Positions 10,991 through 20,961 of a stretch of DNA of 64,000 nucleotides are shown in pieces. Under the pieces are notes generated by a model that saw nothing but the letters and a program-made list of their open reading frames with translations, had not been told where the DNA came from and ran no database searches. The DNA lies in assembly GCA_014529385.2 (NCBI GenBank), contig CM043959.1:94130529-94194528 (forward strand). The letters run 5' to 3'. This DNA is from Adiantum capillus-veneris. Lineage: Eukaryota; Streptophyta; Polypodiopsida; Polypodiales; Pteridaceae. The stretch's first letter is position 1; every line of letters begins with the position of its first letter. The translations under genes were made by a program, and so were the position numbers.

Positions 10991-11503
10991 TGAGTTGTTC
11001 TGTATCTATTGAACTCTTCCCGTTATCCCAAAAATGGGCCAAGCGATTTGAGTCCTTTGTTATTCACCTTTCTAGAAATTTCACTCTTATTCTCTTATTC
11101 TCTTAAGTAATCTCGTGTGCATCATGCATGATGTCATGTGTTGACTGATATACAAGTATGGTACACATATGGCATGTGTGGGGGGAGGAGGTTGTATGAG
11201 GACAAGCTTCAGTGCCAACAATTGAAAGGACGAGCATGCAGACCTGTTGTCAAGGTTGGCATTTGCGTAGATTGGATGGGAGTGTGGTAGTAGAGGGGAC
11301 ATAGAGGGCAACAAAGGGGACGAATGAGGTGGTAAGTGATTAAATTTTTGGAATCTCAAAAGATTCCCTCTAATATATACACAATGGACCCAGTAGGGGA
11401 TACCAAAAAATGCTCATTAGGGGAAGCATGGGAAGAATAAGAGGTTAATGGAAGAGTGGAGGCAGGCCATGTGGATGCCATGCTTTTATCTTCCCTATTT
11501 GAG

Positions 11504-11506
<3 letters not shown>
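10991..11506. other. Unassigned spacer
   Basis: No recognisable coding sequence or repeat structure. The ORFs on both strands are short and lack motifs. Confidence 0.4.
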
Positions 11507-11593
<87 letters not shown>

Positions 11594-11597
11594 CGCG
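11507..11597. repeat. (TC)n microsatellite running into (GC)n
   Basis: About 72 bases of uninterrupted TC dinucleotides are followed directly by about 20 bases of alternating CG. Each tract could adopt a non-B structure: H-DNA for TC, Z-DNA for CG. The 66-codon ORF across it is only a translation of the repeat. Confidence 0.97.
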
Positions 11598-11670
11598 TGC
11601 ATCACAAAGCTAAGGTAGAGAGGCTTCGTAGGGGAGATGATGCTAGTGTTGCATGAGAGGGTGCTCTATG

Positions 11671-11672
<2 letters not shown>

Positions 11673-11714
<42 letters not shown>
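11673..11714. repeat. Second (TC)n microsatellite
   Basis: This is a 42-base pure TC tract, only about 75 bases after the end of the first TC/GC tract and in the same orientation. The spacing suggests a local duplication or slippage hotspot. Confidence 0.97.
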
Positions 11715-11718
<4 letters not shown>

Positions 11719-11734
11719 CACGCGAGGTGCTCTT

Positions 11735-14110
11735 TCTTTGACTTTGTCATGCATTGGGTGTGTGGTCGCTCAGGGAAGTGCTATGAATGCATCAAGGCTT
11801 GCCTTTCCCTGCTTGCAGCCTTGCATTGAGTGGACCAAAGATTCTTATGCATCTTCTAACAAATGAATTTTATTATAAACCTCCCCGTCGGTAGACCCAA
11901 TAGCTCTATTAGGGGTGGTAGAGTCAATATTGCATATGAAAAAACTCATTGCATAACTCGAGCCCAAGCACATGTTCTATTTTGGCTGAGCTATCTTGTT
12001 GTCTGAATGGCTTAGGCATGGCTCTCTTCCTAGCCCAAGCGGGCCTCTTCCACCCCTGTCCGTGCATGCATCCCTCTCCCCTTGTTCGCGCACACATCCG
12101 GACTGTTGTCACCTATACGGCCCTTCCACATCCACGGCTTTTGATGTTGCTGGTGTCAATGGGGAAGCGGCAGTAGGTTCCACCAACAAGCAACATAATG
12201 TGAGGCAGACATAGCCTACACTACAAGCAGCAGGCGAAAGTGCTAAAGATGAGGAACACTTGGAAGCCAATGCGGGCCTGCAATTTTGATGCCCCCTCCT
12301 AAATCATCAGAGTCTGTCTCTACTTACCTTAGAGACATCATTTTTGGTATACCTTTGTTTTTGCTTCCGTTAAAGTTTTCTGTGCTTTCCAGCACCTTTT
12401 GCAAAGCTTTGTGTGCACATGTTTGGTTATAGGCATCTTAAACAAGAACGAGGTAGCCATGGAGGAGTTGCTACCAATGATTAAGTGAGTTGCAGTTCTT
12501 TGCAAAGTTATGCATCATTTAGGTTCTTTTGCAAAGGTCATGCTTTTGATTACTGAGAAAAGCTATCATTTCACCTTGGGGTCAGTGTGATGTATGGCAG
12601 TGATGTAGACATTAAAGACCAGATAAACCAAAAGCGGGACTTGGCTATGGACTGTATGGGGTAAGTCTGCCCTCTCTTGTAATCCTTGCTCCCTTCCATG
12701 AACAACAAGCTTGGTTATGGAAGCCAATCTAATGGAAACCATCGATCAATGTCATTGTCTTCTCCTCCTTTGTCATTGCCATGCACGCCAAAGTTTTCAT
12801 CCTTGTCTCCCATGAAATCGCAATCTCTATTTCATGTAGTGGACTCAGATTGAGAGAGGTGGCACACAGACAAAAGAATTGATGGTTGTAACGGCTGTAA
12901 TGACATAATGATGAAGGTGCTGATTTAGGCAGCACTGCATCCTTGAAATTTAACCCAAAATTTCCATCATATATACACAAGAAATTGTGGATGTGTCCTG
13001 GAAAGGCCCTTAAGTGATCCTTCAAAGAACTACTCTGGCAGGAAATTGGTAGTTATTGGCAAACATTTGCAGGTACAAAGAATCAATAGTGAATTTAGAT
13101 TCTCTTCCATATGACGTGTATTTTTTCAATGTATCAACTTGTCTGTCTAGTTTTATTGCTAGGAATATGGTCATCGGGTAAGACTGGCAACACATTCAAA
13201 CTTTCAAGATTTTGTTCTAAAGACAGACCTAGAGTTCTTCCCATTGGGTGGAGATCCAAAAGTGCTAGCAGGATGTATGCCTTTACACACATACTGTTGT
13301 GATTTTTTGTGACATAAATATGTCATATTACTATTTCAAGAGGCCCGTGGCAGCACGGCTATCTCAATACCACTATTTTCCTAGAATAAAAATAGGCTTT
13401 TGTGTCATGATCGATAAAGAACTTTTCAGATTACAAATTGTTGATGAAGGTTATTTTTTTGGGCAGACATGGTAAAGAAAAAAGGATTTCTACCATCTGG
13501 GCCCTCAGAGATTAGGACAAAAGAAAGCAGCTTAAGTCAATTATCTATTCCTTTCTACCTACCTGTATAGAATCGGATGAAGCAAGCACAGCTTTCAAAG
13601 CCCAAGCTATAATCGTCAATCCTCCATGCTATGGTAAGGTCGTGATTTTCCTTAACTCGGTTTGTCTTAATTTGTGTTTGTTCAGTAAGGCCTATTAGTT
13701 TTCATATGTGAATTTAAAGTTTTGGTTTGAATTTCTTCGTCTCCTTGGGTTGTAGCAATGTTTTATATTATGACCATCCTTTTTGAGCTCTCAAAGGATA
13801 AGATGCTCTCTACACTTATGGTTGATTGGCTGTAGTTACCTTTGGAGAAATGCGTCAACCTTTACCCCCCCCCACCCATGACAACAACAAAAACCTTCTT
13901 TTCTTCTTTGTGTTTTTGTTTATGCCGCATGCATCGTACTCATTGCACCTCTTCGTATGTGCAACTTGTTCGTTGGCACTTCTGGAGGTAGTTGCTATAG
14001 AAATGTTTCAATTTTTTTTTACTACAGAAGTGTGGCCTTGACTTTCGTGTTGAGAGAGGTCAAATTCGACACACACAATTCTGTGTGCGGGCTTGTAGGC
14101 TCCTACCTTC

Positions 14111-14115
<5 letters not shown>
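11735..14115. other. Unassigned spacer
   Basis: No domain-bearing ORF, RNA gene or LTR boundary could be supported. There are short T-rich and C-rich runs (for example eight Cs at about 13867), but nothing organised. Confidence 0.4.
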
Positions 14116-14163
<48 letters not shown>

Positions 14164-14179
14164 GGGGGGGGGGGGGGGG
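14116..14179. repeat. (GA)n tract followed by a 27-base G run
   Basis: GA dinucleotides (14116-14152) pass straight into 27 consecutive guanines (14153-14179). The G run can fold into a quadruplex. Tracts like this are also prone to assembly and length error. Confidence 0.96.
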
Positions 14180-14238
14180 ATGTGTGCACTGAATTGTGCA
14201 CTACAAAAAAGAGGGGTGGTGTAGAACACCATCATCTA

Positions 14239-14259
14239 CCTCTCTCTCTCTCTCTCTCT
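14239..14259. repeat. (CT)n microsatellite
   Basis: A short pure CT tract, complementary to the GA tract about 90 bases upstream. The two could pair as a stem across the intervening G run. Confidence 0.9.
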
Positions 14260-14711
14260 GCATCCGACAGTGCTGCTCATCCACTAGACAGTGCTTTTCT
14301 TCTAAATAGTTTTGTTTTTTAGGGTATAGGTTGTGCACCCTCCATTCTATTGCCGCATATGTGATAGGGAAAGACTGAAGGTGAGCAATGTTTCCTTTTT
14401 GGGTAGGGGGATGCAATTTATGCATTGATCTTGACATTAAATATCGAGGATACGTACTGGTGGTGAAAGGATTTTTTTTTTGGGTAGGTTGTGGGTAGAT
14501 TGTAACTTTGTTGAGTGTTCATTTTCACGCTTCAAACCTTGCTGGTTGGGTACAAGAAGCCGCACAAAACTTGGCTTGGGTTAATCGCACTAGAATTGGT
14601 ATGAATTTTGGGAAATTTTTACATCATGTCACATATCAAATTTTGCATTAAGCCGGTCACAGACAGGGGCTAATTTGGAGCAGGTCTAGGGTTGATTTAC
14701 ACCAGCTTTGG

Positions 14712-15074
14712 GTGGGTCAAAATAGCACGAGTAGCCAAAGTGTAGGCAGATCGAGCATAGGGTTTGGAAGTCTACATAGGACATATCAAGGGTGCCAAAA
14801 ACTACCCAGAAGCGTGTGCATTGCTATCAAATTTTTTGTCATAGTGATATATGGAAATGTAAGACCGAATGGGTGCTTTGTGCTTGGATTACCATTTGCA
14901 TTACACATCGTTGCGGATTTCAAAAACTGCCAGAAGGGTTTTATAGATTTTTCTGAGCATGATGCAAGAGAGGAAGGCGATCCAGTGAACAATTTAATGT
15001 CACTCGTTAGGGTTCTCACCATGTATTGCTCACTCATTCTCTCGCCTGCCTTCAAGCCTGATAGCTTTGGGTAG
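14712..15074 (+). other. Unidentified 120-codon ORF, open on both strands
   Basis: This is a plus-strand ORF whose second half (LHIVADFKNCQKGFIDFSEH, then MSLVRVLTMYCSLILSPAF) reads like folded protein rather than repeat translation. I cannot name a family. A minus-strand ORF of 105 codons (14786-15103) lies opposite, so being open is not proof of coding. It might be an exon-sized fragment of a captured host gene or the edge of an unrecognised element. No start context, promoter or intron signals were identified. Confidence 0.25.
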
Positions 15075-15320
15075 TTGAGCCATGTGGGGTGGCTTTTCTG
15101 CAACAGCTCTTATGCTTTCCAGGTCCGCATCCTTGGTAGAGGGCAACAGCTAAGGTTGTCTTTGATCCACAGTCCTGCGTTTTGATATGTAGCTGCAACT
15201 CCCAAGCACCTTGGTTTGCATGCGTCTATCCCCTGCTGCCCACAGCGTCTTGAGAGGCTGCAAGTGCCCTGCCTTGCCAGCACCAAGAGCTCTTCTATCG
15301 TGCCGCCTACAAGGACTCTG

Positions 15321-15559
15321 GGAGCTCTGATACCATCTGAAGGGTTTGAAGCTAGCATCAGGCTCTTGGTTGTACATGGATAATCAACCAAGACATAAAC
15401 CAAGAAAAACAAGTGCATTTAGGAGTGATTTAGTGTTAGTAAGAAGATATAGTGAGATTTAGAGGGCAATCACGGGATAAATCACGACTCAAACCACAAA
15501 TAAAGTTTAAAAACAAATTGAAACAAGCTATCAACACTTTATTGATGTTGAAAACCAGT
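15321..15559 (-). repeat. Minus-strand copia-type LTR remnant with primer site
   Basis: The minus strand carries TGGTATCAGAGCTCC (plus 15321-15335), an initiator-tRNA-type primer site. Two bases away, LTR-like sequence begins on the plus strand at 15338 (TGAAGGGTTTGAAGC). The LTR is AT-rich and cannot be followed past the hairpin at 15560. It is inferred from the primer site, since no second LTR copy is seen in the window. Confidence 0.5.
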
Positions 15560-15644
15560 AGGACAAAGCTCACACCTTACATTTGTAAGCCAATTTCTGG
15601 TATCTAAAAATTGGGTTGCAAATGTAAGGTGTGAGCTTTGTCCT
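15560..15644. repeat. Strong inverted repeat (hairpin)
   Basis: The arms 15560-15585 and 15619-15644 are perfect 26-base reverse complements (beginning AGGACAAAGCTCACACC and ending GGTGTGAGCTTTGTCCT). Imperfect pairing extends inwards to about 15596/15608 and leaves a loop of about 11 bases. The right arm is also part of the copia LTR F2, so the left arm is an inverted duplication of LTR sequence. Confidence 0.95.
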
Positions 15645-15947
15645 AGAGTACTAGAGTATGAGTAAAGGAGAGAAAAGGTGGAATTATCCCACATGTAGTG
15701 GTGCAAGGCTGTAGAGCTACTTAAAGCTCATTTCATGAATAAACAAATCCATTCCATGTTTTCATTATATCTCTCTTGTTTATGGTGACCTTGCGATGGG
15801 TTAGCAAACTACTCAAGATCATATTTACGATTCCAAGTTAATATATCTCAAAACCTAATTTTCTTGAGTGATGATCTAGCCTACACACACTTGTGTGTAC
15901 GATGTTTATCTTTCATCCACCTAGCTAGCACAATCCCATTCCCATCA
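15622..15947 (+). repeat. Copia LTR fragment F2 (R-U5) with decayed primer site
   Basis: This closely matches the F1 LTR at 44957-45277: shared blocks are GTGTGAGCTTTGTCCT, GGAATTATCCCACATGT, GCAAGGCTGTAGAGCTACTT and CCCATTCCCATCA. It is followed by AG and a mutated primer site, TGGTACGAGAGC at 15950 (F1 has TGGTATCAGAGC). About 130 bases of untranslated internal sequence remain before gypsy A2 begins at about 16078. It is truncated at both ends. Confidence 0.8.
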
Positions 15948-16077
15948 AGTGGTACGAGAGCGTCAGGTTATGCTAGCTAGGTTTGTTATTATGCATTTGT
16001 GTTTTAGTATGATTAGCATTTCTTAATTATCATTAGTAATATCCATTAGGTTTACTCTCCTACTGCATCTTTCATGA

Positions 16078-16764
16078 CTAATTAATATTCCATTGGCTAG
16101 CATGAGCTCTTTTCTCCCTTTTCTTCACATAAAAATCTGTTGCTGCTTCCCTATCCATCTTCAAAGCTTCAAAGTTGGTGATCCTATCCTCAAAAGCATC
16201 TTGATGAGTTCTATCCACCCACCACATAAATTTCAATGCACCCAATTGAACATGTATGGGCAACACCGTCTCTTTGTCATAGACCAACTCATAAGAGGTA
16301 AAGTTGACAGCAACTTTATAAGTAGTCGTGTATGCCCACAAACACTTGTCAAGGTGATCTTTCCACTCTCCTACTTGCTTGTACACATATTTAGTGATCA
16401 TTTTAACAATCACTCTCAACCAAAACGTTGTACTATGGATGATAAGAAAGAGAAAACATGTCTTGAATGCCCAACTTCTCCACAAGTGCATGCACCAACT
16501 TACTCAAAAATCCTTGACCCCAATAAAATATGAGCACCCAAGGTGAGAAATCGTGTGAGCATATCCCTCTTTAACTGCTTAAGCTTCAACCTAACTGGTA
16601 AAATAATCAATAGCCACCACTATGTACTTTTTGCTACTTGCCAATTTGGGTAATTGACCAATAGCATCCAAACCCCACTTTGCAAATGCATCTTGAGCTA
16701 TGATAGCCCCTTGTGGCTTGGCTACCAGTTGTCTTTCACCCATGGTTTGATACTCATGGAACGT
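16078..16764 (-). pseudogene. Integrase core and C-terminal fragment of gypsy A2
   Basis: The minus strand reads GAIIAQDAFAKWGLDAIGQL, then SSKKYIVVAIDYFTS at 16591-16776. This is the first catalytic block of gypsy integrase (the Asp of WGLD and the VAIDYFTS strand). A degraded stretch follows. The later part (16078-16491) has KYVYKQVGEWKDHLDKCLWA, then AVNFTSYELVYDKETVLPI, the 'W...L..alwayrtt...' block downstream of the catalytic Glu. Stops and internal losses kill it. It is interrupted at 16764 by element B and continues at 22069 with the integrase N-terminus. Confidence 0.85.
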
Positions 16765-18003
16765 TGGTGCAGCCAAAGTGTGTTGACTCTAGAAGGTGGA
16801 ATGGGCAGATATATGCAGGCTAACACAAGCATGGCAAAGGCTGTATAGCAGCTAGTAAAATCATGGGATGGTAGGTAGCAACGGAAGTGTATGCCTGATG
16901 CGGCTTATAGGCCAAGGGAGGATCCATGAGGGGCTAATTTGGGAAGCAAATGAAGGAGATGCAAAGTGCATCTTTTGGGTCCAGGAATGAAGAGCTTGAA
17001 GTGCTGAAGGAGCAGGTCTAGACGGCTCATCAAACCAAGCTACGGAGCCCAAGTTATTGAAGGTTGAAGTTTCAGTGGTTTGCAGATTCTTACCGGATAG
17101 GGCAGCTAGGGACAGGTGGTCCAAGTGGAAGTTGAGGTGCAGGTGTGTAGAGTTCAATTCATGGAGCCTACCCATATTTTTAGATTGCGGATCGGAGTTC
17201 TGGTTAGAAAGATACAGTCAGTTGAATTTTTTTCGGAGGTTGGGTCTGAGCCCACTTGGCTGCATTGAAGAATGTGCCATCTGGCATCTTTTAAGCACCA
17301 ATGAAGTTCTAGAGCAAGGTATGCATCATACAGAGCTAGCAGGAATTGACTGCATGTCAAACGGAGCCCGGAGCAAAAAGATATGGAAGTAGGAAGATTG
17401 GGTGCACTTGTTCAAAGTTGATTGCAGGTGCTTTGGTTGGTTTTTTATGGCCTCGGTTTGGGGGCTCGGAGAATTGTGAAGGGCGGCAAAGAAGGGTGAA
17501 TCCGGAGTCAGGCAAGTGAGTTCGTGATCGAACTTTACGGCTGGGCACTCCAACATTGGAGTAGGGAATGGGAGTCTGGAGAAGGAGGCCAAAAAAATGA
17601 GCTTTTTTATTAATATGGGAAGTTTTTTTGGGGGATTTTGGAAAGCCCCAAGGGCTTTTTCTTGTGAGGATGCTACGTGGAAAGGCTTTAAGCCCATATG
17701 TGCAGTGAGATGCCGTGCAGCAGCAGTATATATGCAAGAGCGTGAGCTCTTTAGTGTTCACAAGAGAGGAGAGAGAGGGGAGCTCCCTCCCATGGTGATG
17801 ACGTGTGGGCGCAGGCGCTGCGCGCGCAGACCTAACGGCGCTAGGCGGTGATTTGGCTGAGAGGTGGTGCAGGGGAGTATAGCCGAGCGATGGTGGCCTG
17901 TGTGGGTGGCGAAGCGATATGATGATGTGGCAGCCTATAAGGGCCAGTGCCCACGTCCGCTAAGGGCCCATATTTTTGAAATGAAGGGGTATGCCCTGCC
18001 CCC

Positions 18004-18023
18004 CAATAGCGAGGTCGCTATTG
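18004..18023. repeat. Palindrome in the B long-LTR segment
   Basis: CAATAGCGA and TCGCTATTG are perfect 9-base arms separated by GG. The palindrome sits in the GC-rich part of the 884-base segment found only in the 5' LTR, about 210 bases upstream of the TATA box, a plausible protein-binding site. Confidence 0.9.
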
Positions 18024-18235
18024 CCTCGACAAGGGAGGAGTCTTGTAGCAGAGGTGCGAGCCGGCCAGGGCGGCCAAATTGAAGGGACAAAGAACCAAGG
18101 TGTACACCATGCAAATATTTCTGAAATTGAAAGGTACTAAGTGGTGGCAATGCAAGTAGATTCTAATTGGAGTTCCAAGTGAAGTGCACGACATGGAACC
18201 TCATCCTTCTTTTTTGGGTCTCTTAGACACACTCC

Positions 18236-18243
18236 TATAAAAG
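18236..18243 (+). promoter_or_regulatory. TATA box of B 5' LTR
   Basis: TATAAAAG within CTCCTATAAAAGGAGGCC, about 500 bases before the LTR end. The same box occurs in the 3' LTR at 21551-21558. Transcription would be expected to start about 25-35 bases downstream. Confidence 0.8.
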
Positions 18244-18740
18244 GAGGCCTATGTTCATTTTTTGGCGTCTTTGACCAATGTGAGTTTTTTTGCCAAGCCT
18301 TTTGAGCCATTTTTTTTGGTTGTCGAGGTTCATGCCGGCGGCGTGTTGGTTGTACATGATATTGCATATGCTAGAAGGCGATTCTCTACTGTTTCTGGAT
18401 GTCATTCCCCCTTCCCCCTTCTCTTTTCTGCTTGTGTGCGTGTGTTTCCAGGCGTGTCTAGGCATGTGTGCCCCCCCCGAGGTTTGTCGTGCAAAGAGAG
18501 AAAGAGAGAGGTTGTGAGAGGGTGGAAGGCTGTGAATTGAGCGGAGCGGGGTGATTGAGTCTGTATGGTGCATTGCAAGGCGTATGTGCGTATGGTTGTG
18601 TGAAAGTGATGGTTTGCTTGCTGTTAGTGTTGAGTTTTGAAGGTGAACTCTAGTGGATTGGGGTGCTGTGTATACCCTGGGGTATAGTGAGGCATTGTGT
18701 TATGTGCTGGTTGTGTTCCCCTTTCCCCCTCTCCATCTTC

Positions 18741-18758
18741 TGGTGCCCCCAGTGAGGA
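18741..18758 (+). other. Putative primer-binding site of element B
   Basis: TGGTGCCCCCAGTGAGGA lies five bases after the LTR end. Element A has TAGTGCCCCCACTAAGGA at the same place. It starts with the required TGG, but I cannot name the matching tRNA. Confidence 0.6.
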
Positions 18759-18862
18759 GCTGTCTGATGCTCCAATTTGCGGTTGAAAGTGGTGGTTTTT
18801 AGCCGACGAAGCTTTTGGCTGATGGTTAAGATGTTTGATGGTCGAGTTTGAAGCTAGTAGAG

Positions 18863-19437
18863 ATGGTGGAGCCAGGTTTTGGACCCATATTTACGGGCAT
18901 TGAAGATCCCGAGGATTGGTTAGCAGATTTCGAGTTATGGATGCTGTCGATGTGTATGTCAACGGATGCAAAAAGGTTGCAGATGGTGCTGTTGTTGATG
19001 CAAGGACGAGCCAAGGTGTGGTTCAATGGTTTAAAGAGCAGTGATCAAGAATCATGGCAAAGGTTGCAGTGTCATTTTTGGAGCGGTTTCGAGAGGTGAT
19101 TACAGCGGAAAAAGTTGGTGCAAGATTGAAGGCGGTACACCTGTATGTAAGTAAAGATTTTTCTATTTTCATTGAGCAATTTGAAGCTTGTTGGAAGCAG
19201 TTGAAGATTGCTACTAGGGTCAAAAGCAATCAATCTTTGAAGCTGTCAAAGCTGTTAGAGTGCTTGCATCCGAGGATTAGAGAAAAGGTTGAAGATGGTG
19301 CAGATACCTATGAAGACATGGTCTATTTGGCAAAGATAAAGAGCAGAAAGGTGAAGCGGAAGTTGGAGTTGGGAGTGCTAAAGCCAGTAGATTATATTCC
19401 TTGCGGAGGTAGCGAAGTGCTCTTGGGTCCAACCTAA
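18863..19437 (+). pseudogene. Gag of element B
   Basis: The ATG at 18863 opens MVEPGFGPIFTGIEDPEDWL, then ADFELWMLSMCMSTDAKRLQ and QGRAKVWFNGL, the N-terminal half of a gypsy capsid. After SWQRLQCHF at about 19070-19080 the frame shifts by one base at a T run. The capsid then continues in another frame (LERFREVITAEKVGARLKAV, LLECLHPRIREKV) to a TAA at 19437. It aligns with element A's gag over its whole length. No CCHC knuckle follows, unlike A. The protein would bind RNA and build particles, if a functional sister copy exists. Confidence 0.85.
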
Positions 19438-19438
19438 G

Positions 19439-20845
19439 GTGATTTCAATTGTCCAAAATTCCCAACATGTTGAGGTAAGACCTACTGTTGGTTTTGTTCC
19501 TCTGAGGTTTCTAGTTTGTGATGTGCATGTGCCGAGGGTGGAAGAGTTTGTCAACAAGGAGAAGCTCCATGTCGAGGTGAACCAAGATGCAAAAGCAGTA
19601 GTGGATGTGGAGGTTCCAATACGAATTGAAGAGGTAAAGCATATTCTTGTGGAGAGTTTGCATGGAAAGGTAGCAGAATGCAATCGAGATGCAGATACCG
19701 AGGGATCAGAAGCTGATGAAGAAAGTTTGCAATGCGGTGAAGATGGTCAAGCTTTTGTGGAGCAGTAAGTGGATGCAGATGCTGATACGGAGTCAGTATA
19801 TGATGCCGATGTCGATGATGATACAAGCTCGATTAGATGGGAGACAAGCGAGGAGAATACAACGGATGAGTCCACATCCTATGATCAAGAGACGGAACCT
19901 GACGAACCTGAATTGGTAAAGGTAAAGCTACCCTCTTATATGTTTGATGATATGGTAATAGCCCATGTGCAAGAAGAGAAGGGAACAGAGCAAGCCGAGA
20001 TGCTTGATGAAAGTCAAGTGGTGCGGTCTAGACCTACCGATGATGATATGCAGGTGAAGGTTGTATGTGGTGCCATGCTAATGGCTGTGCTGATGAAAGT
20101 AGCGGTAGAATGTGCCATGGTGGTGCAACATGTGCAGAATTTTGCCAAGAGAGATGAAGCGGCCGTGTCTATGGTAGAAGTCGAGGTGGGTGCAGTAGAG
20201 AACGAATTTCTCTCTTCCATAGAAGAGCATGATGTAGCGGTGATAGAAGAGGTGATTGAAGAGCATGTAATTGAAGTTGTTGAGCAGATGGTGTTGATTG
20301 ACAAGGAAGGGCTCGATGATGCTGGAATTGAGTGTGCTGCCAAAGAGGAGAGTGTGATTCCAAATACGAAGGAGATTCCAATGCGGTTGACATGTCCAAT
20401 GGTGGAGAAAGGAGAATCCCAAACGGTGGCTTTGCTTCCATTAAAGGTATGTAAGCTATGGTTGATGCATATGGTGGTAGATACAGCTCTATGGAGGCTG
20501 GTTCAACAAGTGCAGAGTTCTATGGTGAAGTCCTCCACTTTATTTGGTTGGGAGGGAGGGTCAGACATGTATTGGAGCTTGGTGTCAGGTACATGTTTTT
20601 TTTATGATGATATGCTTGGTGCTGCTTGGTATGGAGTAGATAGGTTGCAAAGGTATGCATGGAGTGCAGAAGGTGGGCTATGGGTAGCTTACACACATGG
20701 TGGTCTAGGTGCTGGGGTACGGCACTCTGGTGAGCAGTTACAGATGGGTGGAAAATATCAAAGGCAAGTGTTTGATCCAGGTGGAAGCTATGTGATGCAG
20801 GGGGTGTGGAAACCCACTTCAAGGTTTGGAATTAGGATGCAATAA
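19439..20845 (+). other. Acidic ORF of element B, unknown function
   Basis: The frame is open for 469 codons apart from one TAA (19766-19768). It starts one frame away from gag and could have been joined to it before an indel. The first two thirds are rich in Glu, Asp and Val (for example DADADTESVYDADVDDDTSS, then long Val/Glu stretches). The last 130 residues change to an aromatic and Gly-rich tail (SSTLFGWEGGSDMYWSLVSG, YDDMLGAAWYGVDRLQRYAW). I recognise no pol domain. It fills the place where pol would normally be, between gag and the polypurine tract. Being open over 1.4 kb argues for past selection. Confidence 0.7.
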
Positions 20846-20943
20846 AACTATGTAAATATGGTTTTAGTTTTCTCATAGTGTGTGCCAGGTTTTGCAGTTA
20901 GTAGTGGAATAAAGCTTTTATGTGGTTGAACATAAATGCTCAA

Positions 20944-20961
20944 CAAGGGGGTGGGCAATGA
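20944..20961 (+). other. Polypurine tract of element B
   Basis: AAGGGGGTGGGCAATGA lies directly before the 3' LTR at 20962, where plus-strand DNA synthesis would be primed. It contains one C and one T, so it is imperfect. Confidence 0.75.

Larger units (their letters stand above)
16765..18735 (+). repeat. 5' LTR of element B (long form)
   Basis: This is a 1971-bp LTR. It matches the 3' LTR at both ends but has an extra 884 bases (17266-18149) that the 3' LTR lacks. Both copies share the promoter, the GAGAGAAAGAGAGAGG block and the U5 end CCTCTCCA. The length difference between the two LTRs of one element is discussed under findings. Confidence 0.9.

Noticed and set aside
11456-11656. 66-codon ORF with a Ser-Leu repeat
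   Set aside because: It is only a translation of the (TC)n and (GC)n microsatellites.
13957-14322. 121-codon ORF with Arg-Glu repeat and poly-Gly
   Set aside because: It is a translation of the GA tract and G run. There is no independent evidence of coding.
19551-20441. Long minus-strand ORFs, rich in His/Ser/Leu, opposite the acidic ORF of B
   Set aside because: They mirror the biased codons of the plus strand (GAG/GTG/GAT read backwards) and are broken more often than the sense frame. The element's own transcript runs on the plus strand.
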